DNA of 64,000 bases. It comes from Ariolimax columbianus. Its lineage: Eukaryota > Mollusca > Gastropoda > Stylommatophora > Arionidae. The translations under genes and the position numbers were made by a program. Where the stretch lies: NCBI GenBank assembly GCA_036924085.1, contig JAVGWX010000009.1:64766512-64830511 (forward strand), read 5' to 3'. Of this stretch, positions 1-15,000 are shown in pieces. The number at the start of each line of letters is the position of its first letter. Positions within the stretch are counted from its first letter, which is position 1. The notes below the pieces were generated by a model. The model saw only the letters and a program-made list of their open reading frames with translations, made no database searches and was not told the origin of the DNA.

Positions 1-23
1 GTAGTGCAATGTGAGGCTCTTTG
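1..23 (+). CDS. SORT1: sortilin exon 1 of window (3' part)
   Basis: Reads VVQCEAL plus two bases of Trp, then a GTAAGT donor at 24. The split Trp is completed by exon 2, giving the Trp-Gly found at this place in sortilins. The exon begins before the window. Confidence 0.75.
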
Positions 24-3000
24 GTAAGTTTATCACCGCCATGGGGATTATAGTGTTGATTCTCTTCTTGTTGACCGGACTATTGTGACAGCTTTTGCCT
101 AGGAGCACGAACGAGGATGTGAGGTAGGGGTCTTGATCAGTATGTTTCACCTGACCCTGATTACTCTTTACTCCATCCCCTTTCAGTAACATGCCTTCAT
201 ATTTAAATAATACTGTGCATAATGTCTGCCAGAAAGCATCCCATGTAAATACATCTGTCTAAATTAATGTGCTCTTCAAAAACAAATATACTTAACTACA
301 TTCATTTATTGAAACAACTTTAGCAGTTATGACATTTAAAATATTTCTCATAAAATACGGTCAAGTGGTAAGTTTTGATGCATACATTTTTTAATGGGGT
401 CCCCTATGCATGTATTGTTGGTATCCCTGACAAATGCATCTCCCCATTAAATCTGAGGACTCCTTACTGGGGGTGAAACAATAGGACCCCATACATGTAT
501 TGTTGGTATCCCTAATAAATGCATCTCACCATTAAATCTGAGGACCCATTACTGGGGGTGAAACAATAGGACCCTATATATGAGGTGTTACATGTGAGAA
601 TGACGACAATCCCTCCATGACTCAGACAAATCTTGTTTTGTAAAAAATGTCTCGGAGAGCCTCATTTGTTACAGGAAATCGAAGAGTAAAAAAAAATTCA
701 TTTTTTCTTGGAGTGGAGAAGGCGGAGAATCTGTGACAATGGCAGGATATTTACTATTTTAGGTCTGATAAGCTTAAAACTTCCTTGTTCATAATCAAAC
801 AAGTTTTTGGGATCAAGATGCTGAGCAGCGCATGAGTTGCAGTGGTCAGCGAGCCATAGCTGACTGCTAGCATCAGGGCCAGCGAACCAAAGTTGCCAAG
901 ACCCTTCTACACCTCCACGCGGTGATCCTGGATAACAGGCTGCAGCAGAGCAGACTGGCTAAGAAGAAGGGATTGAAGAGGAAATGCTAACCCGGTACTC
1001 AAAAAATGCTTGCTGAAGTCAGATGTGTTGGACCGAAAGGTGCAAATATCGCAGTAAAGCTGTAAACTACGACACAACACATTCCGTTCTCTGGACTACA
1101 TTCTGCTACTTAAGCCCTTTCAGGGAATTATAACGGGAGATTGAGAACAAGCCAAACAAAACAAGGTTTTCTTGAGTTAAAAGTAAGATCATTTTGTTTA
1201 TTTCCTATCCAGGGGAACTGCAGAGGTCAATAGGCAGAAGTCGTTGTATGTTACCACTGGAGACTTCTCAAACCCTCTGTTCCGTAAGTACAATTGTCAC
1301 ATCATAATGGAAACTGTGCTGGAAATTTAACAAATTTGTCACAAACTTATACATTCTCACTGTCATCTGGTGTCATGCTGTCTAGTATAGATGATCCTGG
1401 AATTATTTGAAAATTTACACTATATAAAATAGACTTTGAAAAAAGAGAAATTCATATTACATAACATTACTTTAATTTTAAAATGTTATATATTACATAA
1501 AATTACCTCAAATTTCATCATTTATATTACATAAAATTGTATTTCATTTATTAAATTTTCATTACATTTCTCATTGACCTGAAAAGGACATGACATCATA
1601 GTCTAAGGCTGCACTTTTCTTTACGACATATCCAGTGCAGGAATCCTATTAGGAGATCAACTGCCTTTGTGGGCTGCACTATTGGCATGAGAAAGGGAAA
1701 GATATGTATATTTTAATTTAACCAGAACTGTCAATTTCAGAATGCATTATGACCAGCCGGTATCACGAGCATATCAAATACAGGTCTCTGGTTCACGAGC
1801 TAGGAGCAAATGCCGATGGGTCAAGGGTGTCTCTGACACCCTCAGGAAGTTACACTTAACGACAGCACAAGCCTCCCACTTGACGATAACACAAAATCTA
1901 CGAATCCCGTCTCTTCTCTGTGACGCTGTATAGCAAGGGAAGTAGGACAAATGAAGAAGAAGAAAAACCAAAGTTATGGACCCAAGAGGGAATGCAAAAG
2001 AGAGACTTTTCTAAGACAACTTAATAAAATAGCTACCATCAAAGCTGAAATAAAAATTATGAAACTGAGCTGGGACACTGTATGAAGTCTGGTCACAGAC
2101 CGTGTGAAGTGGGACGACTTTGTTGCCGCCCCTTAACACGCTAACAGGTGTGATTGTCACTGACTGCTTTGTCAGTCATTGACCAATGCTTTAGAAAGGA
2201 GAAGATATTTTAACAATTTTATGTTAATTTTAATGCACAGAGATTGGTCCAGAAATGATGAATTTAGAACGTTACGACAGTGAAACTGGGACATGGAAGA
2301 CCATTTTACAGAGAGTAGTCCTGTTCAATGTACAAGACAAATTCATATATGCATCAATTTTCAAGTCAGAGCATCCAAAGACCCAGGTAAGCGCAGCCTT
2401 TTTTGTATCTGTTTACAGGGGTGACCTACATTGTTTACTGTATGCCTTCATATATACACCTGTATCGGAATGACAAGCAACAAACAATAAAATATGAGTT
2501 CTATGAAAACAGGAAAGTAATAGCATATTCTTCTCCAACTAATTTGAGCATCAAAATGTAAGGATAGGGACATCGTGGGCTAGTGGTTAAGTGACATGGC
2601 TCACAACCTGGAGGTGCTGGATTCGATCCCTATCACAGCACCTGCCATTACCCGGGGAAGCAAACCCTTAGAGAATACAGGAGAAAGAAGAACCCTTACA
2701 TAAAATGCATGCTGAAGTCGGATACACTGAGCCGACAGGCACAAAATAAAAACTAGTGCAATGCACACCACCTTGGAGAATAGAGAAATAAGGCCCAAAA
2801 AAACAAAACTGAAAGGTGACCAGAGAATCTTGAAATGGACAACCGATCCTTGAGGGAAATAGTTGTGAGAGCACATGATAAGGAAGTTGAAGAATGTTAC
2901 ACTTTTTGCTAAATGTTTTGTTCAACACCTGTACTGTTTAGCAGCTTGTTCACTATATTTCCTGAGTATATAAATTAGGGACTGAAAAAACTGCCTCTGA

Positions 3001-6000
3001 TGACCTCTAACAACCAGGGTGTACATTACAAGAACAGTAGGGATAACGCTTTAGAATTATGTACTAATAGTTGTCCATCACAAGTGATGAAGACCACTCT
3101 CTTTGTTCAGCCGTGTGGACAGTCGTATCTCTTGCTGTGTCCGCTGAAATGGGTGACTTGCGCGGTTATTTGGATTAAAGTGAGGAAGAAACTGCGCCTT
3201 TTGTCAACCTCACTCACAGAGCCTAAGCTACCTTTTGCCAGTGGCAAGACATTCATCGAGACGACTGGAGATAGCATAGGATGCAGATTTTGCCTCAGGG
3301 TTACCACCGAAGCCTTTCCGTAAACATGTAACCCGCAGGGTAGAAAGGTGGGATGGCATCTAACGGAGTTTGTCGTGCCTTTTCGATAACCACAAGAGGT
3401 CGTATGGACAACACTCGGCGTGTGAGTGGGTCTGGCAACTCTCCCCAGCTGTATTGAACTCATCATAGTAGCATCTAAAATTCCCACACGCCAAATTCGC
3501 GAAAGTGAACCGGCAGAACTAACCCGTGAAATACGTCACAGGTATAAGCGTAGTGCCATTCAGCCGGCGTCCAGACCAGGATAAACGGATCGAAGAAATC
3601 ACAAAAAAAGAACGAAATAACAAGTCCAGACGGAAAACAACACCACGTTTCCGTGAGCACAAGTGGAAGTTGTCGACTAGTGTGAATTCCAGGCAAATCC
3701 GTGGTCTGGTGGCATCCATAATGATCCAAAACAGTAGAGAAATGTAGACTCGCAGCCAGTTATGGTGCCATCTTTGACAGATAATATATAATATTGATAT
3801 ATGACAAAGGACAGTTCTTCTTTTCTTCTCTTTCTTCATCTTTTCGCTTATCCTGTTTTGCCTTTCAGCATCAGGTTATGAAGAGATCTCTAGCGCCTCA
3901 TATATTTCTGTAGGCAATCTTTTTTGTGGTCAGCCTTTGGCCTTGAATTCGTTGAATCTAAATTGCATTGCTTGTTTAGGGGTACTGTGTGGTGGTAGTC
4001 TTGTTACCTGGCCAAACCATTTTAGTTGTGGTCATTTAATGTAGTCTAATACTGGTTTTGTTCCCACTAGTCTCCTGATGTCATCGTTTCTGATCATGTC
4101 TGTCCTTGTTACACCCACATTTTTTGCAGGTATTTCATTTCTGCTGTTAAGATGTGTCATTTTTAATTTGATGTTAGTGTCCAGTTTTGATATTGGCAGC
4201 ATAGTGTCGGGGTGAAAATCGTGTTGTATAAAGCTCTTTTGGTAGCTATTGTCACGTGCTTACAATTAAGTATTGGAGCTAATTGTCTAATGTTCTGCTT
4301 TGCCATATTGCACCTTTGTTGGATTTTCGGTGTACTTCCTCTGTACTTCTGTAGCGTGCTAAGTATGTGAAATCTTTCACCCGTATGATTTGCTGTTTTT
4401 CAATGGTAATATTGATGTCTCCGGCTATTCTAGATATTATGATGACCTCTGTTTTTTCTACGTTGATTTTGATGCTGTATTCTTTACATGTTTAGTTTAT
4501 AAATATGTTGTTGCAATTGTAGCTCTGAAGTTGCTATGGCTACTTGATCACCAGCGAAAAGAAGTTCATTGAAGAGTTCATCAATGTTGCTACCTTCATT
4601 TGGGTTGACTGTTTTACAAATGTCCACATATGTAATGAATAACAAGGATGATAGCACACACCCTTGTTGTACTCCTGATGTCATATGACATTGTGCTGAT
4701 AGTCTGGTTATTGTTCGAACAGAGCACTGAATATCAATGTAAAGACTTTTTTGGTTAATTACCTTATCGTTTACTCCATTGTGTGGCAAAGGACAGTTAT
4801 AAAGGAGTAATAATAGAGTTTGCTTGTAGGCAGGCCACACAAAATCATCTCACTGGTGGTACATTTGTATTTTAAATATATTGTAGCTGCTATAGAAAAT
4901 GTATGTGTTCTGGCAAGTACACTATAATACAAAATAATTCTAGTTCTTCTATTTTTGTCCTGAAAAGAACATTGTGTTGTAGTTTACAGCGAGGCTGTGA
5001 TATCTGTGCCTTTCAGGCTGAGACATCTGTTTTCAGTGCACTTTTGAGTACCTGGTTTGCCTTCCCGCTACAATCCCTAGTCTCTTATCCAGACTACACT
5101 ACTGCAGCCTGTTTCCAGGGCTGTCACTTGGAGACTGAACAGAATCTCAGTTAGCTGTGGTTTGCCGCTGACCCTGATGCAAACAGCAGGCTATGAGTCA
5201 CTCTGGCAGCTGTCGGCTCATCACTGTGCTACAGCTTCAATCCCCATAATTCAGCCCTTATGAGGAATAATCCCAGGCTGACTTCCACATAATTAAGATT
5301 GTTGATTGTACTGATTTAACCAAAAAGGACTCAGTCTTTGATTGAAGAATCATACCTTGACAAAATGAGACAAAAAGTACCTAACAACAACAAAGCAAAT
5401 GGCACCGTGGACCAGAGCTTCTCCATCTTTGTTGTGAGTAACGTCAATAACCTGGTCCCACTTGGTATAAGAGTACAAAAGGTCAGAGGAGCTTCCATTG
5501 TATTGGGGGAACTTATGGAAATTGAAAGAAAATTAAATTAAACACAAAAAATAACAATCTTCAACTACATATTTTTTAATTTGTTGTGTGCGTTTGCCTT
5601 TTTTTCCCAAGGCGGTGTCCATTGCACTGCGATTTTTATTTTGCGCCTGTCGGCCCAGTGCATCTGACTTCAACATGCATTTCATGTAAGGGTTTGCTTT
5701 TGTGGGATAACGGCCGGTGCTGTGATGGGGATTGAACCCAGCACCTTCGGATCGTGAGCCGTGTCACTTAACCACTAGCCCACGACGTCCCCAAACTACA
5801 ATAACAAGTTTGTCATATTGTATGGACTGAAACATGAACAACAGGAAAAACCATAATGAAAAAGGTACAGACTTTCATAAATGAGTGTCTGTGCAGAATG
5901 GAGGGGTTGAAATGGTATGATAGTGTGGAAATGTTGGAAAGAACCAGACAGGTATTAGTGGAACATGATGTCAGGAGAAGACACACATTAAGATAACATT

Positions 6001-9000
6001 ACAAGAGAGTGTCTGTTCTGGAATCCCCAAGGCAAGAGAAGTAGCATCAGACCAATACACACATGAATGCAGCTTGAGACAAACATAAAGGACACAGGAA
6101 AGACGTGGACAGATCTGAAATAGATGGCTAGAACAGAAGAACCTAGCATGTATTTGTTGAGGAGCAGTGCCTGAAGCTTGTTTAGCTTTGTTGGACTCCT
6201 TAGAAACTATTCATCTACATGTTCTCTTTTTTCACTTCTCAACTCGTATAATTTGCATAAATGTTGAAACTTCTATTTATTCATTCTTATTACTTCTCAA
6301 ACTAGGATGACGAAATTTTGATGATGATCTCCTCTGATGGTGGCGACACCTGGGGAGAAGCTCAACTACCAACTGTGACAGGAGACAGGGTAAGTTGACG
6401 TGTAATCAAATAAAATGGAAGATGTAATGGTACTGACAATCAAATAGAGATAATCATTTTGACAAGTATAGCTCACCTTGCATGCTGAAACAAGCAGTAA
6501 CAAAACCAAAATTATAACCAAAAGGCTGTCATCAGGGAAACAAAACCAAAAGGCTGTCATCAGGGAAACAAAAAACAAAAATCTAGGTTATTACCAAAAG
6601 GCTGTCATCAGGGAAACAAAAACAAAATTTAGGTTATTACCAAAAGGCTGTCAGGGAAACAAAACCAAAAGGCTGTCATCAGGGAAACAAAAAACAAAAT
6701 CTAGGTTATTACCAAAAGGCTGTCATCAGGGAAACAAAAACAAAATCTAGGTTATTACCAAAAGGCTGTCATCAGAGAAACAAAAACAAAATCTAGGTTA
6801 TTACCAAAAGGCTGTCATCAGGGAAACAAAAACAAAATCTAGGTTATTACCAAAAGGCTGTCATCAGGGAAACCAAAACAAAATCTAGTTTATTACCTAA
6901 AGCCTTCCATCAGGGTAACAAACTGACAGAAATAAAAACAGCTAAATAGTCATATAACTATGATGAGTGTTGATTTGAGATGAATTATCTGAGAGAATGT
7001 CCTGCCACTCCCACATGGATGATTGAGGTATAATCAAAATGATATAACTGAATGTCTTTATACTGGTTTAGAAGACTCTGCAGAGTCTGTATACAACCAG
7101 TTTCATTTATATTTCCTTGCTCTAAAAGCTATGCTCATCCAATGTATTCTTAAATGCATTAGTTGTTCGTGCATCCACTACTTCCTGTCGCAATGCATTC
7201 CAAGCATTCACCATTCTCTGACTAAAAAAATATTTCCTAATATCTAATCTGGACCTTTCTTTAGTTAGTTTGTAGCTATGACTTCTGGTTCGAGCGCCAT
7301 AACAGGCCGCTGAATTCTGTTGCTCCCAATGTCGGTGTGATTTATGTGTGTTTACCAGGATTATCCCACGATATTCCCGTTCATTCTTGGATATAAATGT
7401 GCATAATCTAGATACTTATGTGAAAATCAACTGGGCCTATGTTTTCACTGTGTTTTAGATCGGGAAAAATCCACTTCCCAATTCACTAAACTGTGTCTAC
7501 TGGATCACAGCTACCCGCACAAGTGGACCAAATGAGGCCCAATGAGAATCGTGACATGGAATGTATTAACACTCAAAGAGGCTGGTTACATCATGGCGCT
7601 GGTCAGAACTTTAGGCGGTCTCAAAATTGCACTCGCTGGGGTCACAGAGGCAAGACTTATGGGTCAAGGTCAATGCGACGTCAAAGGCACACGCCTACTG
7701 CATTCCGGCGGCCAACAACACAGAAATGGTGTCGCCTTATATGTAAGTCCCCCTCTAACAAAGAGTATAACCTCATGGCACGGTATGTCGGACAGGCTCC
7801 TCCTGGCACGCCTAAAACATAGGCATGGATATATTAGTTGCCTATGCCCCGACAGACCTGACTCAACCCCAGGCAAAGGACGAATTTTACCAGGACCTGA
7901 CCAACGTCACCGCTACTGTCCCTCCCTACAACAAACTCATCCTACTGGGGGATTTCAATGCTGTAACAGGAACCAGCCGTAGTGGCTACGAATCGATCCA
8001 TGGTGTGGAGGCACGGGCTTACACTGATCATCGTCTGCTGACTGTGAAGTTCTCAATTAGCCCATATGCTGCTCCCAAACCGACACTGACTACGAGGTAC
8101 AACGTCCAGCTTCTCAAGCTCAACCCGACTGTCAGGGAACGCCTCACTGCTGTGGTCCCCCTTCCAGATGACCCAGAAAAAGCTTGGTCCGCCATAAAAG
8201 ATGTCATACGTGAGGCGGCTAAGCCTATCGTGGTATAAAATCTACCAAAGCACCAGCCGTGGCTCTCTGACAGCACATACGATATATTACTCTTAAAGAA
8301 AGCAGCCAGGCTACGCAACGACCCAGACGAACGCCGTCGACAGCAAAGTCGATTCCGCTCAGGATAGTATGCACACCATCTACATCTGGTCAACATTAAA
8401 ATTGGAAAGGCCATGTCCTCAGAAGAGACTCCGATACCATCACTAAAACTGTTATTCTATGGACCATAGAAGGATGGTGAAAGAGAAGCTGACTTATTAC
8501 AACTTGGTGGAGAAGTTATGGAAGTCTAAATAAAAATGATGAACCAGAGATGGGGCACCATGTAAAGGATTGTCACGGACTGAAACAAATTTGTTGCCAC
8601 CCTAAAAGACACCATAAGTTGTGATGGTCACTGATTGCTTACTTAATGACGTGGCCAAGGATTCCAGAAAAAAGATGATTAGTTCTTATTATTAATAAAG
8701 TTTATTAATTCTTTCTTGTTTTTCAGTTTTTCTATGTTCTTGACATGTCAGAGGGTCTCATTTTTATGCATGTGGATAATCCAGGAGGTAGGATCATATA
8801 ATTTTAATCATCATGCAGTTGTAATCTGTTTTTCCTTGATATTTGTTTAGCTTCATGCCTCCATTGTCTGTTGATGTCTTGTGATTTTTTGTTTGAATGT
8901 TAACTTATTTAAAACAAAATAGTGTTATATTTAGATAACTTATATTTCACGCTTAGATACATGCATTATTGCTGTATTTGTATATTTACTTAGTTCCTGC

Positions 9001-12000
9001 ATTTGTTTCTTCTGTTGTTTAACTGCATACTGTACATATATTTTTAAATGTCCACAATAAAAAAAATAATGTTTTTATATACATGACTTATAAATGTTTA
9101 ATTGATTAACATTTTTCCATGTTTGACCACAGATTTTTTCTTCCTTTTTTGAGCAATATTTTATTTATTGTTTATAAAAATAAAAGGGATTTATTAGTTT
9201 TCTCACATTTTTTTCCATAAATTGTACTGGTTAAATAATGTGTATGGGGACAATTTTGATGTTTATTTTTGTTCAAAGTACTCATAGTGTGCATGTTTTA
9301 ATAATTATCTTTAATTTGTTTAATCGCTTTATGTATTTTTTCTAGATGTTTTTGCTGGTTATATTTATTAGAGCATTTAAAATATAATAATTCACTAATG
9401 CAGTTATTATTGTTAATTATAAATTTCAAACTGTAAAAATAAACATTTGAATAGTTATGACGGTATCTTGCTTGATTGCAAATATTTCATGTTTCAATTA
9501 TTCTAGATACTGGTCATGGCATTCTGTACACTTCCTCATCTACTGGCTTAGTGTATGCAGAGTCTCTGAGAAACCACCTCTTCCCTAACTACAACATTGT
9601 ACATGACTTCTACAAGGTAACTATGTGAACATTCCATATTTTCATGTGGAGAGCTGACTAGGACCAAAATACATTAACATATTTGACACAACCAGATACT
9701 AGTATGACATACGAAGAGTCAAAACGGCTTATTAGAGCTAGATACATGACCAAATGGGAAACCGAACATACTGGCTACACCAAAAACGATGCCTATTACC
9801 AGTTGAACAGAAGAGAGCAGGTCGTGGTCTTCAGACTTCGCACTGGCCACAATAAACTGAGGTACCACCTATTCAACAAATTGAAGATAGGTGGCACTGA
9901 CGAATGCCCGTGTGGTACCGGGAAAACAACCGCTGAACATTTGCTGCAAAACTGCCCGACATACGAAGATCAGAGAGAGCAGATGTGGCCATCACCAGTG
10001 GCAACACTAGACAAGCTCTACGGCAGTGTCGACAGCCTCAGGATGACGGCTGCTTTTTTCGAAAAAATTAAGGTTGATGTCTGACTGCGTACGATGAAGA
10101 AGAAGAAGAATGGTGCATTTGAAGTTATCATTGCTCCGCTTTGAGAAGATCAGTTTCAGTTGACATTTCCAAGAAAGAACAGATTGAATCAAAGTATTTT
10201 GTCTCTTGCTTTGAGGATGTAATCTGACAGGCATTTCCCTGTCTATCTATTGATGTTATATTGTTGTCTTCCTCTTGGCACATTTACCCATTTTTCCAGT
10301 ATAGTTTTCTACATTTATGTGTGGGGGGGGGGGGGGGGGGGGGGTGTGTGTGTCCCCATAGCAAAGTTTATGATGGCAATTGTCTTTGGAGATCCCTGGA
10401 GCCCATGCTTTGTGTGATGCCCTCAGCAGGCAGCATACCGTCCTGTGGAGAGATAACTAGCCATATGGGGAGACTCGCGGAGATGAAGTTGAACCATCGC
10501 CTTTAACATTTATATGACCCAGAGTATTTTAACTGCCTGGCTGATTTTGGTCATTAAATAAAATGAAATGTTTTGTATTTGAAGATAGACATGTTATGTG
10601 CACGTGCTTCTTAACCCTACCAGACCTGAGGCACTGAACCTAACTGTCCCCCATACCTGGGCTCCTGAGCATTAAAGAGAAAAAAAACCAACATGATATA
10701 GAAAAATGTTAGTTACATGCAAACAAGTGGTTAGAATAAGATGTAACTTGGAGACATTGTAGAAAATAGGTTTACCTTTCATCTAGCGTCAATATTCCAT
10801 CTTTGTGTGCCAATCCACCCAGCAAAAGGCCAAGAATCTGTCTCGAGTCATAACATTTCGAAATCCGGGAGTAAACCCAACAAAGAGCCCTCATTTGTCC
10901 AATAATCCCGATAGCTGGGCTTTATACATGAGTATTCCATATAGATCCTCAGTCCAAGAAAAGCCTTCATCTCATCACTCGAGCTCTCACTTGTCTGTTT
11001 TACTTGAACTGGAAAAGTATTCTTGATTAAATTCTGACTCCTCAGAGTCTGAATCAACCAAATTATTGATCACCTGTTGGACTGTCATAAGCCTAGACTT
11101 ACTTTGCTTTCCTGTTGAAGTTCTTGGTTCATCAGTCGCTCGTTTCATTGTCAATTTTCCGAATTTGTTCACGTTAAACCCCACAAAATCAATTAAAACA
11201 TGGGGGCAGACATTTGCAATGACTAACCATGAGGATTAACCACGATTGGTTGGTTATTTTTAGATTCTGATGCATTTTATTCACGTACTACCCAAAGTAC
11301 CGTAAATTCGGTCTAGCGGTATAGCAGCAGTTAAAGAAATTACCGGGAAAAGGGTAAATCGGTCTGGTAGGGTTAAACTTGTGTAAACATGCCTTCACCT
11401 TTTATTGCGAAACTCATCAATCAAAACCTTTCATCTTCCTATGATGCGCAGGTCTTCAGGAAATGCATGCTGCAATCTCTTGATTTAAAGAAATTAGAAG
11501 ACGTTTGGCCATGACGATGCAGAAGCTAACCAACATGCACAATTTATGGCATAATTCTAACAAGCAACTAAAACTGAAGATCATGAGAACATGTATATTC
11601 CCTGTTCCAATGTACGGGTGGGAGACATGGACTATGACACAAGCAGCAAGGAAGAACATTGGAGCGTTTGAAACAAAATGTTACAGAAAAATCCTTAAAA
11701 TTCCTTGGATAAAGAAAGTGACAAATAAAACCATCCTACAAGACCTGAATGTTGAAGAAAACTGGCTCATAAACAATGTTTTGTTTCGGAAATGGAATTT
11801 TTTCGGCCATTTCAAATGTCATGATGAACTGGAAAGAACAGTCATAGAGGGCATGGTACCTAGAAGGCGACACAGGGGTCGAACAAGGTATCAACGATAC
11901 TCTAAACATGAACACGGAGCAGGCGGGAAGATTGACTGCAAACCGAGATTCATAACGGCTGGCTGTAATGAGAGCTACGTTCTACAAAGGACATGCTACA

Positions 12001-15000
12001 TGATGATGATGAATCTCTTGTCCTGTTTTATCTATTCAAGCTCTCTCTCTCTCTCCACGCCTTCTTTATCCCTTTTATGTGAGAGCGGAGCGCAAACAAG
12101 ATCAGGTGAAACATACTGATCAAGACACCACCACCATCACAGCTCACGTTCTCATCAGTGCCCTTGGAAACAGACTGTTTACACCAGTCTGACACTGCAA
12201 TCGCCTTAAGGGGGAACCTACCGAGGTGCCTTGCATTGTACTACCTGCCCACCTTCTCAGGTTCACCTCAGGATGTAAGAAGAGCCACTGTAGCTTGCTA
12301 CCAAAGAAACATCAAGGGTTACATCATTTCAGCACAAATAATTTTGAACAGCATTTTCCTTTTTATAAGCTGTTATTCAGAAGAGCATCATCCTTTTTGT
12401 AAGCTGTTATTCAGAAGAGCATCATCCTTTTTATAAGTTGTTATTCAGAAGAGCATCATTCTTTTTGTAAGCTGTTATTCAGAAGAGCATCATCCTTTTT
12501 GTAAGCTGTTATTCAGAAGAGCATCATCCTTTTTATAAGTTGTTATTCAGAAGAGCATCATCCTTTTTATAAGCTGTTATTCATACCATCATCATCCTTT
12601 TTATAAGCTGTTATTCAGCTTGACCTAACCATAGACATTTGTCACAGACTTCTATTTTTCCCATTTTAACCATATTTGAGAGAGGCTAAATTGTGTATAC
12701 AGCTAATTTTGATGGATCCTCGAATGTAAAAAAAAACCCAAAACAGAAAATGCCAATTCACAAAAGGAACACCAAAATAAAAAAAGTCCCAAAAACAAAA
12801 ATATATATAGTATAAATAAAAAGGTCAATATCAGTCACATGGCAACAATTGTCGTTGGACATGAAGATAACTCTTCATGTACTGAACCGCAGTCTATGTG
12901 AGATGGGGTGGCCACTTCTCTTCCTTGCTGTTTTTACCTTTCCCAGCTCATACATCAGGTACACATTTACAGCTGGGTTGACTGAAGGAGCGGCCATACC
13001 AGCTACGAACCACGTCCCTGTCGACTAGGCTACATGCTCCACACATAAAATTTTGTACAAAAAAGAACATTAAAAAAAAATTATTTCATCCTATGTCTCT
13101 TTTCTCAATGTGCATTTTCGTCTGCGTGTTATCATCTTATGCTGAGGATTCCTGAACAGACATTACCTTGTAATACTGTCAACTGACTCTCTTAATGTGT
13201 GCCCTGCCCAACAACACCATCTGCTTCTGACCTTCAGCTCCACTAATGTGTGCCTACTTCTTTCCAACTGTTCTGAATTAGTGATTATAATATCATACTG
13301 TTTCAGTCATTATATTATGCAAGCACACATTTATCTTTTTTTGGTTGTTGTTCTCTGTGATTCATGACCATGTGATTCACGACCATGTGATTCACGACCA
13401 TGTGATTCACGACCATATAAGAGGACAATAGATTAGAAGATTTATTCTCTTTTTGGATTTCATCAATAATGCACATCGCTCCTTTTGGGGGCAAAGGCCA
13501 TTGACAACTGTCCTCCAGCACGTTCGTCTTCAGTTGCCCTTTCTGCTTCTCTCCAGTTCATGTCCAGGAATTGAAGATCATTTCCACAGCCTCTTCTCCA
13601 GGTGTTTCTTGGTATTCCTCTCTTCCTCTTCCCTTGTGGATTCCATGTCAGGGCTTGTCTGGCCACATTTGATGGTGATTTCCATAGTGTATGTCCTACC
13701 CAACCTCATTTCCTACATTTGATCTGTTGCTCCATTGGTTGCTGTTGGCTTCTTTTCCATAGGTCGTCATTCCTCACTATGTCTTGCCAGTCTATACCCA
13801 TTATTCTCTGTAGACATTTATTGATAAACGTTTCATGTGTATTGCCTTTTGTCGTTCTCCAAGTTCTTGTTCAGTACAGGAATAATATTGGACTTAATTT
13901 CTTTGTATTCCCAATTTCTTTGTATTCAAAATTTTTTTGTTTTCTCAATTTCTCTGTATTTCCACTTCTTTACTGTGGATGCTTGAATGAAATATAAATA
14001 CTGAATAAAGATCACCTAGGCAGTTAAAACGCCTGAGGAGTAGTCCCAGGGATGAAATAATAACTACCCACTATAATCTTTCAAGCATGTTGTTTAAGGC
14101 AGCTAAAGAGGGTTGTGTATAGTGCTAGTAACCTAACCATTCAAAACAAATTGATACAGAAACTACCATTGCAAGAACACACCAGATTCCTTGGCACAGG
14201 CTTCCATTGTGGACCAACTGCAGTGGGGGGGCTTGTGCTTTATAAGGGACAAATGAAGACAGGAAGACTGGTAAAAGTTAAAAACCGATCTGCTATGCTT
14301 GCTCACTTAGTCAGGTAACATAAATTGAGCTTGAATATATTTCTTCACAGGTTGAGTCTATACGTGGTGTTTACCTGGCAAGTCAGATTAATGATGACAA
14401 GTCAATCCATACAGTTATCACGTACAACAGAGGGGCAGAGTGGAAACAAGTGCCTAGACCAGTGGGTGTGGAATGCCAAAATGGTGAAAAAGTAAGCAAA
14501 TAATCTTCTCAAGAAGTTTTAATTTAATTAAATTAATTTAATTCAATTTAAATTTGTGTTTGTGTTGGTTCTATAAATTGCAATTATAGTACGTATAAAA
14601 ATGTACACAACCTCATCTGTGACCGCATTATTTTTAGCACGTCACATTTTATTATGGTTGTTGACTTTAAAAGCCTGTAATCATTTTGTTTGTTGGTCTA
14701 TAAATATGATTCCTGCCGAAGATGGATGTGTAGGACCGAAAGGTGCAAATATTGCAGTCAAACTGTAAACTAGCGACACAACGCAAATCCGTTCTCCGGA
14801 CTACATCCTGCTACTTGCAAAGCCCTGTTCAGAGCTTGGTAGCCGGAGATTGAGAATGAACGCAGAAGAAGAAGATACGATTTTGTTGTGTGTAGAGGCA
14901 TAACAAAATAAAGAACTTGTTGGTGTTATTGTTTCTGTTGTGTGTGTGTTTGTTTCCAAGATTAAGGAAGATGCAGGTGAAAATTTATAAAACAAAGCAC

